A DNA stretch of 64,000 bases from Zeugodacus cucurbitae (lineage: Eukaryota > Arthropoda > Insecta > Diptera > Tephritidae), in assembly GCF_028554725.1 (NCBI RefSeq), contig NC_071670.1, positions 21,208,001 to 21,272,000 on the forward strand, in the 5' to 3' direction. The position numbers and the translations under genes are program-made. The notes beneath the pieces are model-generated. The model was not told the DNA's origin. It worked only from the letters and a program-made list of their open reading frames with translations, and made no database searches. Of this stretch, positions 12,342-24,179 are shown piece by piece. Every line of letters starts with the position of its first letter. The first letter of the stretch is position 1.

Positions 12342-12955
12342 CAGTAGAACTCCAATTATTCGAGCTCCGACTATCCGAATCACAAAAAATTGTCCAAAAA
12401 AGTCTAAGTGCGCTATTATTCTTCCCGCCGCGAAGCCAGTGTTTGCGCGTCAAGTCTTGACTTGACTTGTCTTAACTTGCCGTTGTGCCTACACTGACTT
12501 CCCCCCGCGAAGTGGAAGTGGAAGAAGAACTTTCTGCTGATGTTGAAGTAGACGCTGGACCATCAGCTAGTGAAGCATTTGCCGGCCTCGAGACTGCTTT
12601 GAAGTGGATGGAGCGTCAGCCCGAGTGTGACCACTTGCAACTGCTCAAGCGAATGCGTGACCTGGCTGCCCGAAAACGGTTGAAGACCGCAAAACAGCTT
12701 ACATTGCCTGAGATGTTTAAAAAACCATGATTTTTATTTCTAAACTTGTACATAAGTACATTTTATTTATATTTAAAACATGTGAAAATTTCATGTTTTT
12801 TTTTCAATTAATTCAATAAAAAAATAGTGTAATATCAAAACGTAGCTTTTATTCTCTCCAATGGCAATTTTTTTTTTTTAAATCCGATTATCCGAATATT
12901 TGATTATCCGAATGGGTCCCGGTCCCCATTAATTCGGATAATTGGAGTTCTACTG
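12342..12955. mobile_element. Pogo/Tigger-type element, internally deleted, nested
   Basis: Terminal inverted repeats CAGTAGAACTCCAATTATTC and, inverted, CAGTAGAACTCCAATTATCC sit between TA dinucleotides. Subterminal TATCCGAAT repeats occur on both sides. Inside is the C-terminal tail of a Tigger-like transposase. About two thirds of a normal element is missing. Confidence 0.8.
12485..12730 (+). pseudogene. C-terminal tail of a Tigger/pogo-like transposase
   Basis: An open stretch in one frame encoding ALKWMERQPECDHLQLLKRM, then RDLAARKR and LTLPEMFKKP before a stop. The 'QPECDHLQLL...LPEMF' tail is typical of Tigger-like transposases. The DNA-binding and DDD catalytic parts are deleted. No independent start codon is likely to be used. 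Confidence 0.7.
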
Positions 12956-13734
12956 TATATGTTTTCCGTTTGACAATACTTTGCGCATTCAATATCAAAA
13001 CTATTAAAAGGCACTTAAAAGAGGAAAATTGCAAACAATTTAGTTTTTGTGGCTTAAATATTACAATCACTTAAGCGGGGAATTTTATATGTAAATTAAA
13101 AAAAAAAACAACGATGCCGAAAAATATGGTCACTTAAGCGGGAAAGGCACTTAAACAGGGCGGCACTTAAGGGGGATCACTGTAGTAGTTTTTGAATTTT
13201 TGACCGCATTAACAAAGGTTTAATATATGTAGGTATCTCATAAACTATTAAAGGAGTTATAACCATAATCAATTCATAATACGGTGTTGCAACAACTCTC
13301 TTGATCGTGGTTGAGAATTGTAAAATTAGAGAAAGTGAAAATAATAGTCTACATGTGTTGAAAAATCTTTGGACTAACTTTGACAGTAATATTAGTAGCC
13401 ACGCCATAGCCACTAAAGCCATATCTGCCAAACTTAGCGTACTTGGGTACCTCATTGTATAGTTCAATTAGATTAAGTGAGATCGGATAATAACCACTCA
13501 CCATACAAAAGGTTATATTGAAAGCTAACGAAAAAAACCAGAAGCAATAAATTTTATATTGAAAATTGGAGGAAAGTTGCACTTAAATTTGCATAATTCA
13601 TATCTACGGATCATATCGACCAATTGTATCTATATTTGCTTTTAACATTTTCTCATGTAACAAGAGGTAAACTACATAGATGACTAATGAAAGGCAAAGC
13701 TCCAAGTAAGATGTTGCTTTACATTAGTACGAAG

Positions 13735-14304
13735 TAGTGATGAGCGATTTTTCACTACCGGTGATTTTTCACTGTGATTGAAAAATCGCATATAGCAACT
13801 GCGATAAATTTTTGTAGATAGCAGTGAATTACAATTGCAATGGCAGTTCAGTAATTTGATTTCGATCACAGTGGCTATAGAGAAGTTCAGTGCTTTTGTT
13901 GGATCACAGTGCATTTGTTCGATCCTATAGCAGTTCAGTAATTCTAATTCGATCACTGTAGCAATAGCATTTCGAAAAGTAGCAATCACAGTTCAGTAGC
14001 AATAGCAGTTCGAAGAGTAGCAATAACAGTCCAGTAGCAATAGCAGTTCAGCATCACAGTAACATGTTTAATTGCGATTTCGATAATTTTGGGTGCGGTT
14101 AAATGTACCCAAAATTAATTAATTAGTTAATTGTGATTACAAAAGCAGGTAAATTGTGAACATTGTTAAAATTAATAAACATGAAAATGTTAAATATTAA
14201 GATAAATGTGGAGTACAACTTCTCATGAATTCGTTTTTTTGTTGCGATCGCAATAGCAATATAAAATCACAGTGATTTAAAAATAGCAATATCGCTCATC
14301 ACTA
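13735..14304. mobile_element. hAT-type MITE, copy 1 (TAGTGATGAGCG ends)
   Basis: Ends TAGTGATGAGCGATTTTTCA and, inverted, TAGTGATGAGCGATATTGCT. Flanked by the exact 8-bp duplication GTACGAAG (13727-13734 and 14305-14312). The interior is made of imperfect repeats of the type TAGCAATAGCAGTTCAGTAA and TTCGATCACTG. No coding capacity. 570 bp. Confidence 0.85.
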
Positions 14305-14508
14305 GTACGAAGTATCGCGATCTTAAAAAGTAAAATGTTTAAGATATGCAAATTATCTTATTTCTATAATAATTTGTTACAATTGTAACCCAAGAAATAT
14401 ACTTTTTTTTTCTTCTCTCTCACTTATTGTATCATATTGGTAACAAAATGCTATGGAACAACTATTTTTCAGTTAACGTAAATAATTTTGTATTCTTTAT
14501 CTTTTCAG

Positions 14509-15331
14509 TCGCAAACGGTGGATATGCTTCAAACTATCATAAAAATTTCACCATTGCCTGGATTAATAGCCAACTCGTTCTGTGAAATCTTCATTCTCAG
14601 AGATTTATCAATTGCACTGTCCTCTTGTATTTATCAGTCTTTGTGCGACTCGGAAAGTTTCGTTGTTCATCGTAATTCAACGTTAAATGGTTTTCAAAGC
14701 CCTGGTATAGAAAACATTGCCAAATTGAATTCACTTTTCGAATGCTCACATTTAATTGGCAATAGCAATGTATACAATAAGAGAAGAAAGTACTCCTGCG
14801 ATGAGTCCACAGCCGTATGTACTTCACCGGCGAAGTGGCCGGGTGTTACAAACTTGAGAGCATTGTTAGCGCGAGAAAAAGATGAAGACATTCCAAAATT
14901 AAACGTTTTACTACTAGAGTCATTTATTGCTACATTTATGTCACTCTTAATATATTCAATGGCTACTTGTGACTGTCGGTTGCTTTACAGACTTGTTGGT
15001 CAAAAATTTTCGACAGAAACCTGGTCGACTATATTCGGAGGTGGAATGAAAAAGTTACTGCGTAAAGCAACTATTCGCAACGAAACTACGGTGTCAAATC
15101 AATCACAATCTAACGGCTCTGAAGATAAAACTGATGAAAGTGGTGTTTGGAATACTGTTACTTCCATCACTAAACAACGTGTTAAACTAAACATGAAACT
15201 GCTTGGTACATTCAGCCAAAGTAGTACTTCAACAAATATGAAGGAAGATAAGCCTACTTATCGAGAACAATTCGTCCCCCCAGAAATGTCTATGTTGTCG
15301 TATTTCCTTTTGAAACCTGCTAATGTTAATG
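14509..15331 (+). CDS. Rbcn-3A: DmX exon b (long conserved exon)
   Basis: An 823-nt exon between a CTTTTCAG acceptor and an AATG|GTAAGA donor, entering in phase 0 and leaving with one base. It encodes WPGVTNLRALLAREKDED, a hydrophobic stretch (LLESFIATFMSLLIYSMAT), LLYRLVGQKF, a GGGMKKLLR block and finally REQFVPPEMSMLSYF. These are diagnostic of DMXL proteins. The Ser/Thr/Asn-rich stretch between the LLR and REQF blocks looks like a variable linker. The reading frame is intact. Confidence 0.93.
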
Positions 15332-15866
15332 GTAAGAATTATAATCGATTAAATTAAGTTGAAATTGCGGTTTTGTTTCGAGTTTAGTTACTTTAGTTTT
15401 ATTGTTTTTTAATTAGGCAATTGAATATATTTGTGTAAATAAATTATAATTAGGGTTTAAATTCAATAAGATATTAATAATTTCAAAATAGTCCAAAATA
15501 ATGTAAGTATTTTAAAGCGTTGTATGGAAATAATTGGATATTTTAGAGAAGTATACTTTGTTTGTGTGGAATTGGCATCATTTTAAATGTAATAAAAAGT
15601 TATTCAGAATGAGATTCCGGCGCATCCGTTAAGGAAATATTATTCAAGTATTGATATTAAATTATTGCTAAAGCACCTTTATTTATGATTCATAAATATA
15701 CATTTTTAAATATTAGTTACAATATATTGTAGAAATATATATATATATGTAGAAATATGTATATAATAAATTTTGTAAATTGCTAAAGCACCTTTATTTA
15801 TGATTCCTAAATATAAATTATATAATAAATTTTATATATTATATTTCTTTAACTTATTAATTTAAG
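15332..15866 (+). other. DmX intron, no gene; local direct duplication
   Basis: AT-rich intron. A segment around TTGCTAAAGCACCTTTATTT occurs at about 15664 and again at about 15780, with (AT)n and TGTAGAAATAT repeats between. Nothing else recognised. Confidence 0.6.
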
Positions 15867-16100
15867 ATGAGGACGACTACGACACCGATGATCCTGTTGA
15901 AAGTGATAACGAAGATGAAGATGATGATGATCCTACGGAAATTAATAATTCTTCAAAAATGAATTATCAGCAACCAAAATCCAATACTGAACACCTAAAT
16001 CCTTCTTCATATTCCTGGAGTATTTTACGTTTAGCAGTTCTTCAGCTGGTTTCTTCTAAAATTCAAGAATTCGTAAATGTAGCTGGTATCGAAATTCAAG
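15867..16100 (+). CDS. Rbcn-3A: DmX exon c (acidic linker)
   Basis: The acceptor is TTTAAG|AT and the donor CAAG|GTTTGA; the exon enters and leaves with one split base. It begins with a run of Asp and Glu (about 16 of the first 24 residues), passes through a polar low-complexity stretch, then becomes helical around SYSWSILRLAVLQLVSSKIQ. Acidic linkers at this place occur in DMXL proteins. The short flanking introns (535 and 131 bp) contain no recognisable element. Confidence 0.88.
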
Positions 16101-16231
16101 GTTTGATTATTTTTTGATATTTAAAAGCAAAGAGGAAATTTAAAATGTAACATTTTGTTAAAACATCGTATACGTATCACGATATATTGTATAGTTAGTA
16201 TAATTTTTACGAATATTATATTTTTTCTTAG

Positions 16232-16348
16232 ACCTCCCAGTTTTGAGCCCTCTATCACACGAACTTTTGCGAACCCTTAGACGATGGCAAGATTTTGCAA
16301 TAAATGTATTGATAACCAATGGACCGCCACCTGAAAACTTTATACCAG
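16232..16348 (+). CDS. Rbcn-3A: DmX exon d
   Basis: A 117-nt exon with a TTTTTTCTTAG acceptor and a CCAG|GTAATT donor. It completes an Asp codon from the previous exon and leaves one G. It encodes LPVLSPLSHELLRTLRRWQ and a PPPENFIP tail, a DMXL-family motif just before the IHKYRSLL block in the next exon. Confidence 0.88.
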
Positions 16349-16734
16349 GTAATTTATTAATAAGTATTGTATTATTACTTAGCTATAACATTTTAAGAAG
16401 AATAAGAGTTTCTTAATAAAAAACGATTCAATTTAGAGGGATCGGATTACTCTCTTTGGGTAGGTCCAATCTTGCTTAGGCCTAAGAGCGAGCATGTAAA
16501 GTAGTGTCTGATCGTGACCGACTGGCATGATCTTTGTCTCTGTTTAATCCAAGTTGTCACATAGGCTCCAGGTGGGCGCCCCTTCGGTAACTTTTTCGGC
16601 ATCTGCGGGATAGTGAGCTAGTCAAGTGTTTCGCGCTGTCTAGTCCCATAGGAATTAAATTTCGATTGTGGTAGGACTTTGTACCCAAAGTGTAAAAACA
16701 AAATAAACCAATGAAAAAAAAGAAAAACGTCTCA

Positions 16735-17110
16735 GAAATGATACCACGCCCAACGGAGGAAAAAGACGATGAAGACAAAAGGCATATTTGTTGAAGTTGA
16801 GAACACCTTTGACTGCTGCCCGACGTTAAAAATGTTCTTGGGGATTTTAACGCAAAGATCGGGTAAGAAGATACCTTGTCCTACGGTTGAGCAAAGCAGC
16901 CTAAGACTTGTTGACTTCACCATGACGCGAAGTATGGGTATCTTCTGATCAGTCAACAAACAATCAGATTGATCATTTCATATTAAACGATAGACACGCT
17001 CCGATTGTACTCGACGTGCGTATGTTTCGTTGTTCAAATATCGATTCGCCACTACCTTGTCACAGTCAAGGTGCGGTTAAGATTTAGCACCGCCAGTAAC
17101 GCACGTCCTT
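16735..17110 (+). mobile_element. Old, strongly decayed RTE endonuclease fragment
   Basis: In scattered frames: the end of APTEEKDDEDK, then NVLGDFNAKIG, LRLVDF, then QIDHF and LDVRMF...IDSP.YLV, in the same order as the endonuclease C terminus of RTE copies here. It is much more diverged than copies A to G, so it is probably an older insertion or a different RTE subfamily. Confidence 0.6.
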
Positions 17111-17254
17111 GCTCACACCACGAGTACGAGCAGAAGTATGCGAAAGATATTGGGAGATGAATACGGAAGAGAGGCGCCTTTTTAGCACATGCTGCCTGTA
17201 AAGGATTGAAAAAATGAATTGCTCTCCAAGCAGAAATCACCACCACCTATAGCA

Positions 17255-17455
17255 GGCGAAGAGATTGAGTTGCCACGTGAAAACAGAGTGACCCTGCTAT
17301 TGTAGCATGTTGAAATCCTACCTATCCAGACTGAACACGGACATGTAGAATATATGTCCTGCATGCAATGAGTCCCCGCATTTCCCCTTAAATTACCTCG
17401 ACGACAACTAGGTCCGTGCTTTCGGTTCCGGCTAGGCCGGATTATCGCTAAGCCA
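17255..17455 (+). mobile_element. Jockey-clade 3'-end fragment
   Basis: Nucleotide-level similarity to 1640-1880: GAGTTGCCACGTGAAA, CCAGACTGAAC, TGTCCTGCATGCAATGAGTC and CCTCGACGACAA occur in the same order with small deletions. It is a short dead remnant of the same family. Confidence 0.65.
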
Positions 17456-17736
17456 TGAAAAAGTCTGCACCGCTATACAGCGACTTAAAAACAACAAAGT
17501 GGCAGGCACAGGCACACAATAGGAGAATTTTTAAATTTTGGAATCCCGCCAATTTTTTTTATTTTTGGACAACTAACAAATCTATGGATTACAGGATTTT
17601 TTGTTTTGTTTTACTCGCAATATTCGCCCTCCTGTGCACTAATTTTTTTCGCACTCTTTTTCAGTGCAAAGTTTGTTTTCACAAAAAAATGTTTTTATAA
17701 TCTTTCATTTAGATTAGTGTTTTAATTGAAACTATT

Positions 17737-19547
17737 AGGTATGTATGTATGTCTGTGATTTTTGTTGAAACTGATTAACCGGTTATAGCTGAATCGATGA
17801 TAGCGCGTCACTTCTCTCTTTCCTTCGCAGTACCGCGCCAGTTGGAGATCCCAAGTGTAACCAGGTCGTTCTCCATCTGGTCCGTCCAACGGAGAGGAGG
17901 CCTTCCCCTCGTCTTCCTCCGGCGGGTACTGCATCAAAAACTTTCAGAGCTGGAGTGTTTTCGTCCATTCGGACAACATGACATAGCCAGCGTAGCCTTC
18001 TCTTTTTATTCGCTGAACAATGTCAATGTCGTCGTATAACTCGTACAGGTCATGGTTCCATCGTCTGCGGTATTCCCCGTTGCCAATGTTCTGAGGACCA
18101 TAACTTGCGCAAAATTTTCCTCTCGAAAACTCTTAGTGTCGTCTCATCTGATGTTGACATCGTCCAAGCTTCTGAACCATAAAACAGGACGGGAATAGTG
18201 ATGAGCGATATTTCACTACCGGTGATTTTTTCACTGTGATCAATTTTTGTAAATATCAGTGATTTACAATCGCAGTTCAGTAATTTGAGTTTGATCACAG
18301 TAGCTATAGAGAAGTTCAGTGGTTTTGTTCGATCACAGTACATATAGGAGTTCAGTAATTCTAATTCGATCACTGTTGCAATGGCAGTTCAGTGATTTTA
18401 ATTCGATCACTGTAGCAATAGCAGTTCAGTGATTCTAATTCGATCACTGTAGCAATAGCAGTTCGAAAAGTAACAATCACTGTTCCGTACCAATATCAGT
18501 TCGAAAGTATCAATCACTGTTTGGTAACAATATCAGTTCGAAAGTAGCAATCACTGTTCAGTAACAATATCAGTTCGAAAGGAGCAATCACTGTTCAGTG
18601 ATCACAGTCGAAATTTTAGTTGATGATTTTGATAATTTTGGATACGGTGATTACAAAAGCAGTCAAATGTACCCAAAATTTATTAATTAGTTAATAGTGA
18701 TTACAAAAGCAGGTAAATTTTGGATATTGTTAAAATTAATAAAAATGTAAAAGTAAAAAATTAAAAAAAAAATGTGGAGTATAAATTCTCATAAATTCGT
18801 TTTTTTTTTTGTTGTGATCACAATAGCAATATAAAATCACAGTGATTTAAAAATAGCAATCACTGAAATCACAGTGATTCAAAAATAGCAATATCGCTCA
18901 TCACTAGACGGGAATGATAGGCGACTTATAGAGTTTGATTTTGGTTCGTAGAGAGAGGACTTTACTGTTCAATTGCCTAATCAGACCAACGTAGCACCTG
19001 TTGGCAAGAGTGATTCTGCGCAGGAGGCTGACATTGTTGGTGTTGTTAATGCTGGTTCCCAGGTATACGAAATTATCTACGACTTTGAAGTTATGACTGT
19101 CAACAGTGACGTGGGAGCCAAGACGCGAATGCACTGACTGTTTGTTTGATGACAGGTAAAAGCAGAACTAACGACGCGGTTGCTGCTTCCGATGATACCA
19201 ATATCATCGGCGTAGGCCAGCAGCTGTAAACTTTATATAAGATTGTACCTTTAAAGAAGTCACACGATAGTGAGTCACCTTGTCTGAAACCTCGTTTGGT
19301 ATCGAACGGTTCGGAGAGGTCCTTCGCAATCATGACGGAGCTTTTGGTGTTGCTAAACGTCAACTTACACAGCCGTATTAGTTTTTGAGGATACCAAATT
19401 CAGACATCGCGGCATTAAGGCAGCTCCTTTTCGTGCTGTCGAAACAACTTTAAAATCGACAAAAAGGTGGTGTGTGTCGGGTCTTCTGCAAGATTTGGTG
19501 AATATCTGGTCAGTTGTGGATTTTCCAGGTCTAAAGCCACACTGATA
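17737..19547 (-). mobile_element. RTE copy E: RT half, interrupted by a hAT-type MITE
   Basis: On the minus strand: the 3' end with a (TATG)n-type tail at 17737-17755, the 3' domain (WTMSTSDETTLRVFERKIL), then after the MITE (18196-18906) the LGSHVTVDSHNF block, GFRQGDSLSCDFF and QCGFRPGKSTTDQI. Internal deletions have removed the YADD region context. It ends at 19547, head-to-head with copy F. Confidence 0.8.
18196..18906. mobile_element. hAT-type MITE, copy 2 (TAGTGATGAGCG ends)
   Basis: Ends TAGTGATGAGCGATATTTCA and inverted TAGTGATGAGCGATATTGCT. Flanked by the exact 8-bp duplication GACGGGAA (18188-18195 and 18907-18914). The empty site is visible in RTE copies B and C. 711 bp: longer than copy 1 because the GCAATAGCAGTTCG/TCACTGTTCAGTA repeats inside are expanded. 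Confidence 0.9.
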
Positions 19548-22157
19548 CATCACCGCAATCCAAGAAATGCGATGGACGGGACAAGAACGGAAGAAGGTGG
19601 GTCTTTGTGACATCTACTACAGCGGCCATATAAAGGAGCGCAAATTCGGTGTGGGATTCGTGGTGGGAGAGAGACTCCGTCGCAGAGTCCTGGCATTCAC
19701 CCCGGTGGATGAACGTCTTGCCACAATCCGCATCAAAGCGAGGTTCTTCAACATATCGCTGATTTGCGCCCTCGCCCCAACGGAAGAGAAGGACGAAGTG
19801 ATCAAAGATACCTTCTATGAGCGCCTAGAACGTACCTATGAGCGCTGCCCACGCCACGATTTCAAAATCGTGCTTGGCGATTTCAACGCTAGGGTGGGTA
19901 AAGAAGGTGTTTTTGCCACAACAGTCGGAAAATTCAGCCTCCATGACGAAACATCACCAAACGGTCTGAGGCTGATCGACTTCGCTGGGGCCCGAAATAT
20001 GATCGACTGTATTACCAGATTCCAGCACAAGAAAATTCATCAAGCAACGTGGCTGTCCCCTCGATTACGTTGTGATAGATGGACGACATGTCTCCAGTGT
20101 TTTTGATGTGCGTAGGCTTCGTGGTCCCAACATCGACTCGGACCACTATCTTGTAGCAGCTAAGATACGCCGTCTCTGTGTAGAAAAGCGCACACGTCAA
20201 CAAACACAAGGAAGGTCCGACATCGAGAAGCTCCTATCACAACCGACAGCCGAACGATTTTCTACTCGACTTGCACTCCTGCTCTTTGAGAGCACTCATC
20301 AGCGAGAGAAAACAAACTGCCTACCTCGCAATGTTGCGCTCGACCGCAACACGAGCGGGATGGGAAAGATACCGAGAGCTGAAGAGGGAAGCGAGACGCA
20401 TTTGCAGACAAAAAAAGAAAGAGGCCGAAATGCGTGAGTATGAAGAGCTTGACAAGCTGTTCCGACAGGGGTAATGCTCAAAAATTTTACGAAAAGATCC
20501 GGCGACTAACTGAAGGTTTCAAGACAGGAGCACACTCCTGTAGGACCCCCAGAGGTGTTCTAGTTATTGATGACCAGAGTATACTGAGTTTGTGGAGGGA
20601 ACGCTTCTCCAGCCTGCTGAATGGCAGTGGAAGTACAACACCAGGAGATGGCGAACCCGATTCCCCAATCGACGACGATGGGGCAAATGTTCCATTGCCC
20701 GACCGTGAAGAATTTGCAATAGCAATTACCCACTTGAAGAACAATAAGAGGGCGGGGGCCGATGGATTACCGGCCGAGCTATTCAAATACGGCGGCGAAG
20801 AGCTGATAAGGTGCTTGCATCAGCTTCTTTGCAGAATATGGTCGGAAGAAATCATGCCCGACGATTGGAATCTCAGTGTACTCTGCCCAATACACAAAAA
20901 GGGAGACCCCAAAATCTGCGCCAGTTACCGTGGGATAAGCCTCCTCAACATCGCGTATAAGGTTCTGTCGAGCGTACTGTGTGAAAGACTAAAGCCCACC
21001 ATCAACAAACTGATTGGACCTTATCAGTGTGGCTTTAGATCTGGAAAATCAACAACAGATCAGATATTCACCATGCGCCAAATTCTGGAGAAGACCCGTG
21101 AAAATAGGATCGACACACACCATCTCTTTGTCGACTTTAAAGCTGCTTTCGACAGCACGAAAAGGAGCTGCCTTTATGCCGCGATGTCTGAATTTGGTAT
21201 CCCCGCAAAACTTATACGGCTGTGTAAGCTGACGTTGAGCAACACCAAAAGCTCCGTCAGGATCGGGAAGGACTTCTCCGAGCCGTTCGATACCAGACGA
21301 GGTTTCAGACAAGGTGACTCACTCTCGTGTGATTTCTTTAACCTGATGCTGGAGAAAATAATAAGAGAGCTAAATAGAGAAGGTACAATCTTCTATAAGA
21401 GTGTACAGCTACTGGCGTACGCCGATGATATCGATAACATTTGAAACAACACCCGCACCGTTAGTTCTGCCTTTTCCAGACTGGATAAGGAAGCGAAGCG
21501 TATGGGTCTGGAGGTGAAAGAGGGCAAGACGAAATATCTCCTGTCATCAAACAAACAGTCAGCGCATTCGCGTCTTGGCTCCCACGTCACTGTTGACAGT
21601 CATAACTTTGAGGTTGTAGATAATTTCGTCTACCTGGGAAGCAGCATTAACAGCAATAACAATGTCAGCCTGGAAATCCAACGCAGAATCACTCTTGCCA
21701 ACAGGTGCTACCATGGACTAAGTAGGCAATTGAAATGTAAAGTCCTCTCTCTACGAACAAAAACCAAACTCTACAAGTCTCTCATCATTCCCGTCCTACT
21801 TTACGGTGCAGAAGCGTGGACGATGTCAACATCCGATGAGACGGCGCTAGGAGTTTTCGAGAGAAAGGTTTTGCGGAAGATTTATGGTCTCTTAAACATT
21901 GGCAACGGTGAATACCGAGACGATGGAACGATGAGCTGTATGTGTTATTCGACGACATAGACATAGTCCAGCGAATAAAATAACAGCGGCTACGCTGGCT
22001 AGGTCATGTTGTTCGAATGGATGAAAGTGATCCAGCTCTGAAAGTATTCGCTTGGTATAACCAATTGGCGCCAAACTACCAGAAGGAGGGATACGTGGCG
22101 CGCTGTTTTGGACTCGGCTATAACCGCGTAAGCGGTGTCTACGCCAGTCAAGAAGAA
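19548..22157 (+). mobile_element. RTE copy F, 5' truncated
   Basis: Begins inside the endonuclease (ITAIQEMRW) and runs to a 3' end ...CGGCTATAACCGCGTAAGCGGTGTCTACGCCAGTC that differs from the other copies, so it belongs to a distinct RTE subfamily. Open pieces: 19567-20106 endonuclease (ISLICALAPTEEKDE, LGDFNARVGKEGVF), 20434-21444 reverse transcriptase (336 codons, SYRGISLLNIAYKVLSSVL, FVDFKAAFDSTKRSCLYAAM, LLAYADDIDN), 21502-21960 C-terminal domain (LLYGAEAWTMSTSDE). Frame breaks near 20060, 20290, 20450 and a stop at about 21442. Confidence 0.88.
20434..21444 (+). pseudogene. RTE reverse transcriptase fragment, copy F
   Basis: The longest open RT stretch on the + strand. It covers fingers to palm: KKGDPKICASYRGISLLN, QCGFRSGKSTTDQIFTM, HHLFVDFKAAFDSTKRSC, EPFDTRRGFRQGDSLSCDFF and the catalytic AYADD. 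It ends at a TGA immediately after the active-site motif, where related copies read through. It lacks the N-terminal endonuclease in frame. Confidence 0.8.
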
Positions 22158-22547
22158 GAGAAATCTAAAAAATAAGAGCGGATCGGGAAAAACTGATTTT
22201 ATATTTAGAATCAGAACCCTAAATATAGCTAAAATCGACTCAAAAACCTGAAAAAAAAAGAAGTGCGATAATTAATTTGTTTCAAATTATGCTCTTCGGT
22301 TATTATAAATACCACATTTATAGATTATTTAATATTTTTTGAATTGTTACTGTATATTTGTATTTTAATTATAAGAAGCGCCCTCAAATTCGCTTATTTG
22401 TTTTATTGTAATGTAATGTTATTTCATTCTTAATCAATGGCATTTTTTTATGTTTGTTTTTATGTATATTAATTTCTCCAATAATTCTAATATTTATGAA
22501 TTTAATAAATATATTTGTATTTCACTATTTCTATCTTTTATTTATAG

Positions 22548-22781
22548 GTTGTTTTGTTGAAAGCAGCGGACTGGGGCCACCAATACACAAATATCGTTCA
22601 CTCTTAAACAAAGATAATACCCCGTTCCTTGTGAATTCATCTACTGGGCCTATTCGAAGATTATGGAATTATTTAGTAAGGCAGGAACCAGCACAGGAAG
22701 TTTTTATTAAAGCAGTATTTGGAAAAAAATTGGATTATCGTACAATGACCCGAGATAATGTCGATTGTAAATTAGAATCAG
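22548..22781 (+). CDS. Rbcn-3A: DmX exon e
   Basis: The acceptor is TTTATAG|GT after a 6.2-kb transposon-filled intron, and the donor is TCAG|GTAACT. It encodes GPPIHKYRSLLNKDNTPF, then RLWNYLVRQEPAQEVFIKAVF, both close to DMXL family sequence. It enters and leaves with one split base. Confidence 0.9.
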
Positions 22782-22976
22782 GTAACTTATTATGAAATGT
22801 TTTTATTCGGGATATATATACAAATATACATACATACAAATATACTCATACATATTATTCTGTGTTTTGCACTTTTCGTCTGCTTCAATTACATAATTCT
22901 TAAATTTGATGATATTCAAATAATCATAATCTTGAGAACAGAATATAAAGAAACACATTTTTTCTATATACTTTAG

Positions 22977-23232
22977 GATCAGTGAATGAAAGTGACGAAT
23001 CTGAGCATATAAGAGTAATACATAAGGACCATGAAGCTTTATTATCATTTTGCTTAAATAACAATTCGTCTGGGATGATTTCTCTAGCAAGTCCAAGAGA
23101 ACTACAAGAATTAGATATTACGATGTTATTAGAATCCCCAAATTGGTACGAAGACGAATGTGATTATGACGTTTTATCTAAGGAAGCAGAGCCGTTGTCT
23201 ACTGGATTTCTGGTTATTCAAACTCAAGAACA
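22977..23232 (+). CDS. Rbcn-3A: DmX exon f
   Basis: The acceptor is CTTTAG|GA and the donor AACA|GTAAGT; the exon leaves with two bases that complete a Gln codon in the next exon. It encodes HKDHEALLSFCLNNNSSGMI, then LASPRELQELDITMLLESPN. This leads into the region before the C-terminal WD40 domain of DMXL proteins. Confidence 0.9.
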
Positions 23233-23426
23233 GTAAGTACATACTCATAGTAAAATCTGTATAATATTTTTGATTGTCGCGCAACGAAAAATTATCACAA
23301 TATCGATGTTACCAATAGAGTTGTCGTTTGAATTCGACACATAAGGCTATGCTGATACCTATTAAAGGTGTTACCACTATATTGAATGGTAGCAAATTTT
23401 GTTTTACACATTTTAAACCATGTATG

Positions 23427-23796
23427 TATAACTCTTGGTATTTGACCAATCGACTAACCAAATGATCCAGATAGGGCATTAATCGAATAATAATATTCGG
23501 TTTGCAGTATCCGGATAGTCGTAATTTATCGACTATTCGATTAACCGCTCATTTCCGACTATCGGGTTAACCGTTCGTTTTCGACTATTCGAATAGTGGA
23601 AGTTCATTAAATTTATATTTTTATTTATTCAAATACTCGCAGCAGAGCAACTATTCGAATAGTCGCAGCAGAATAACTATTCGAATAATCGTAGTAGAAC
23701 GACTATTCGAATAGTCGTAACATTGCGACGGTTAATATTCATACTAACGATTTTTAATGATCGATTTTCGGGTTGTTCGAATAATTTTAAGATCTT
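23427..23796. mobile_element. hAT-type MITE rich in TTCGAATAGT, short copy
   Basis: Shares ends with the element at 24180-24848: CTCTTGGTATTTGAC at the left and TCGAATAATTTTAAGA at the right. The interior is dominated by CGACTATTCGAATAGTCG-type palindromes. The terminal bases are mutated and I could not define a clean duplication. Confidence 0.6.
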
Positions 23797-24179
23797 CAAT
23801 GTAATATACCAGAAACCTGCAGAAGTGCAACGCCCTTCAAAAAACACCGTGTGCTTACTCTCATACTTTTCATACTTATGTATCAAAAACACTCAGCCAA
23901 ACATGTCGAGGTAGTTTTAACACTCACAGAATTTTCCCAATAAGCTCATAGCGGTTGTAAAACACTTAACACTCTTCTGCTTATTCATGTTATTACATAA
24001 GCTGAGCGACAACACAGAAAAGGCGATTTGAGTATATGACATACTCAAATTGTAGCAACTCTCTGAGTATTTAGTACATATTACATAATTTGTTCCTCTT
24101 TGCGCGATCGTTTTGAGTGTTTTGTATGTGTATTACTCATGAGCAGGCGAATATGTAATTTAATATAATATGTATGTAT

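Larger units (their letters stand above)
12108..13182. mobile_element. Pogo/Tigger-like outer element with CTTAAGTG-rich ends
   Basis: The left end CCGTAATCCCCGCTTAAGTG and inverted right end CAGTGATCCCCCTTAAGTGC, flanked by TA, form terminal inverted repeats. Several GCACTTAAG/CTTAAGCGGG repeats lie inside each end. It is interrupted by the 12342-12955 element. No coding sequence of its own is visible, so it is a non-autonomous copy. Confidence 0.65.

Noticed and set aside
12485..12730. Small host gene with own start codon
   Set aside because: It lies inside pogo-type TIRs and matches only a transposase C-terminal tail.
14597..14891. Minus-strand open frames opposite DmX exon b
   Set aside because: Shadows of the strongly conserved + strand exon.
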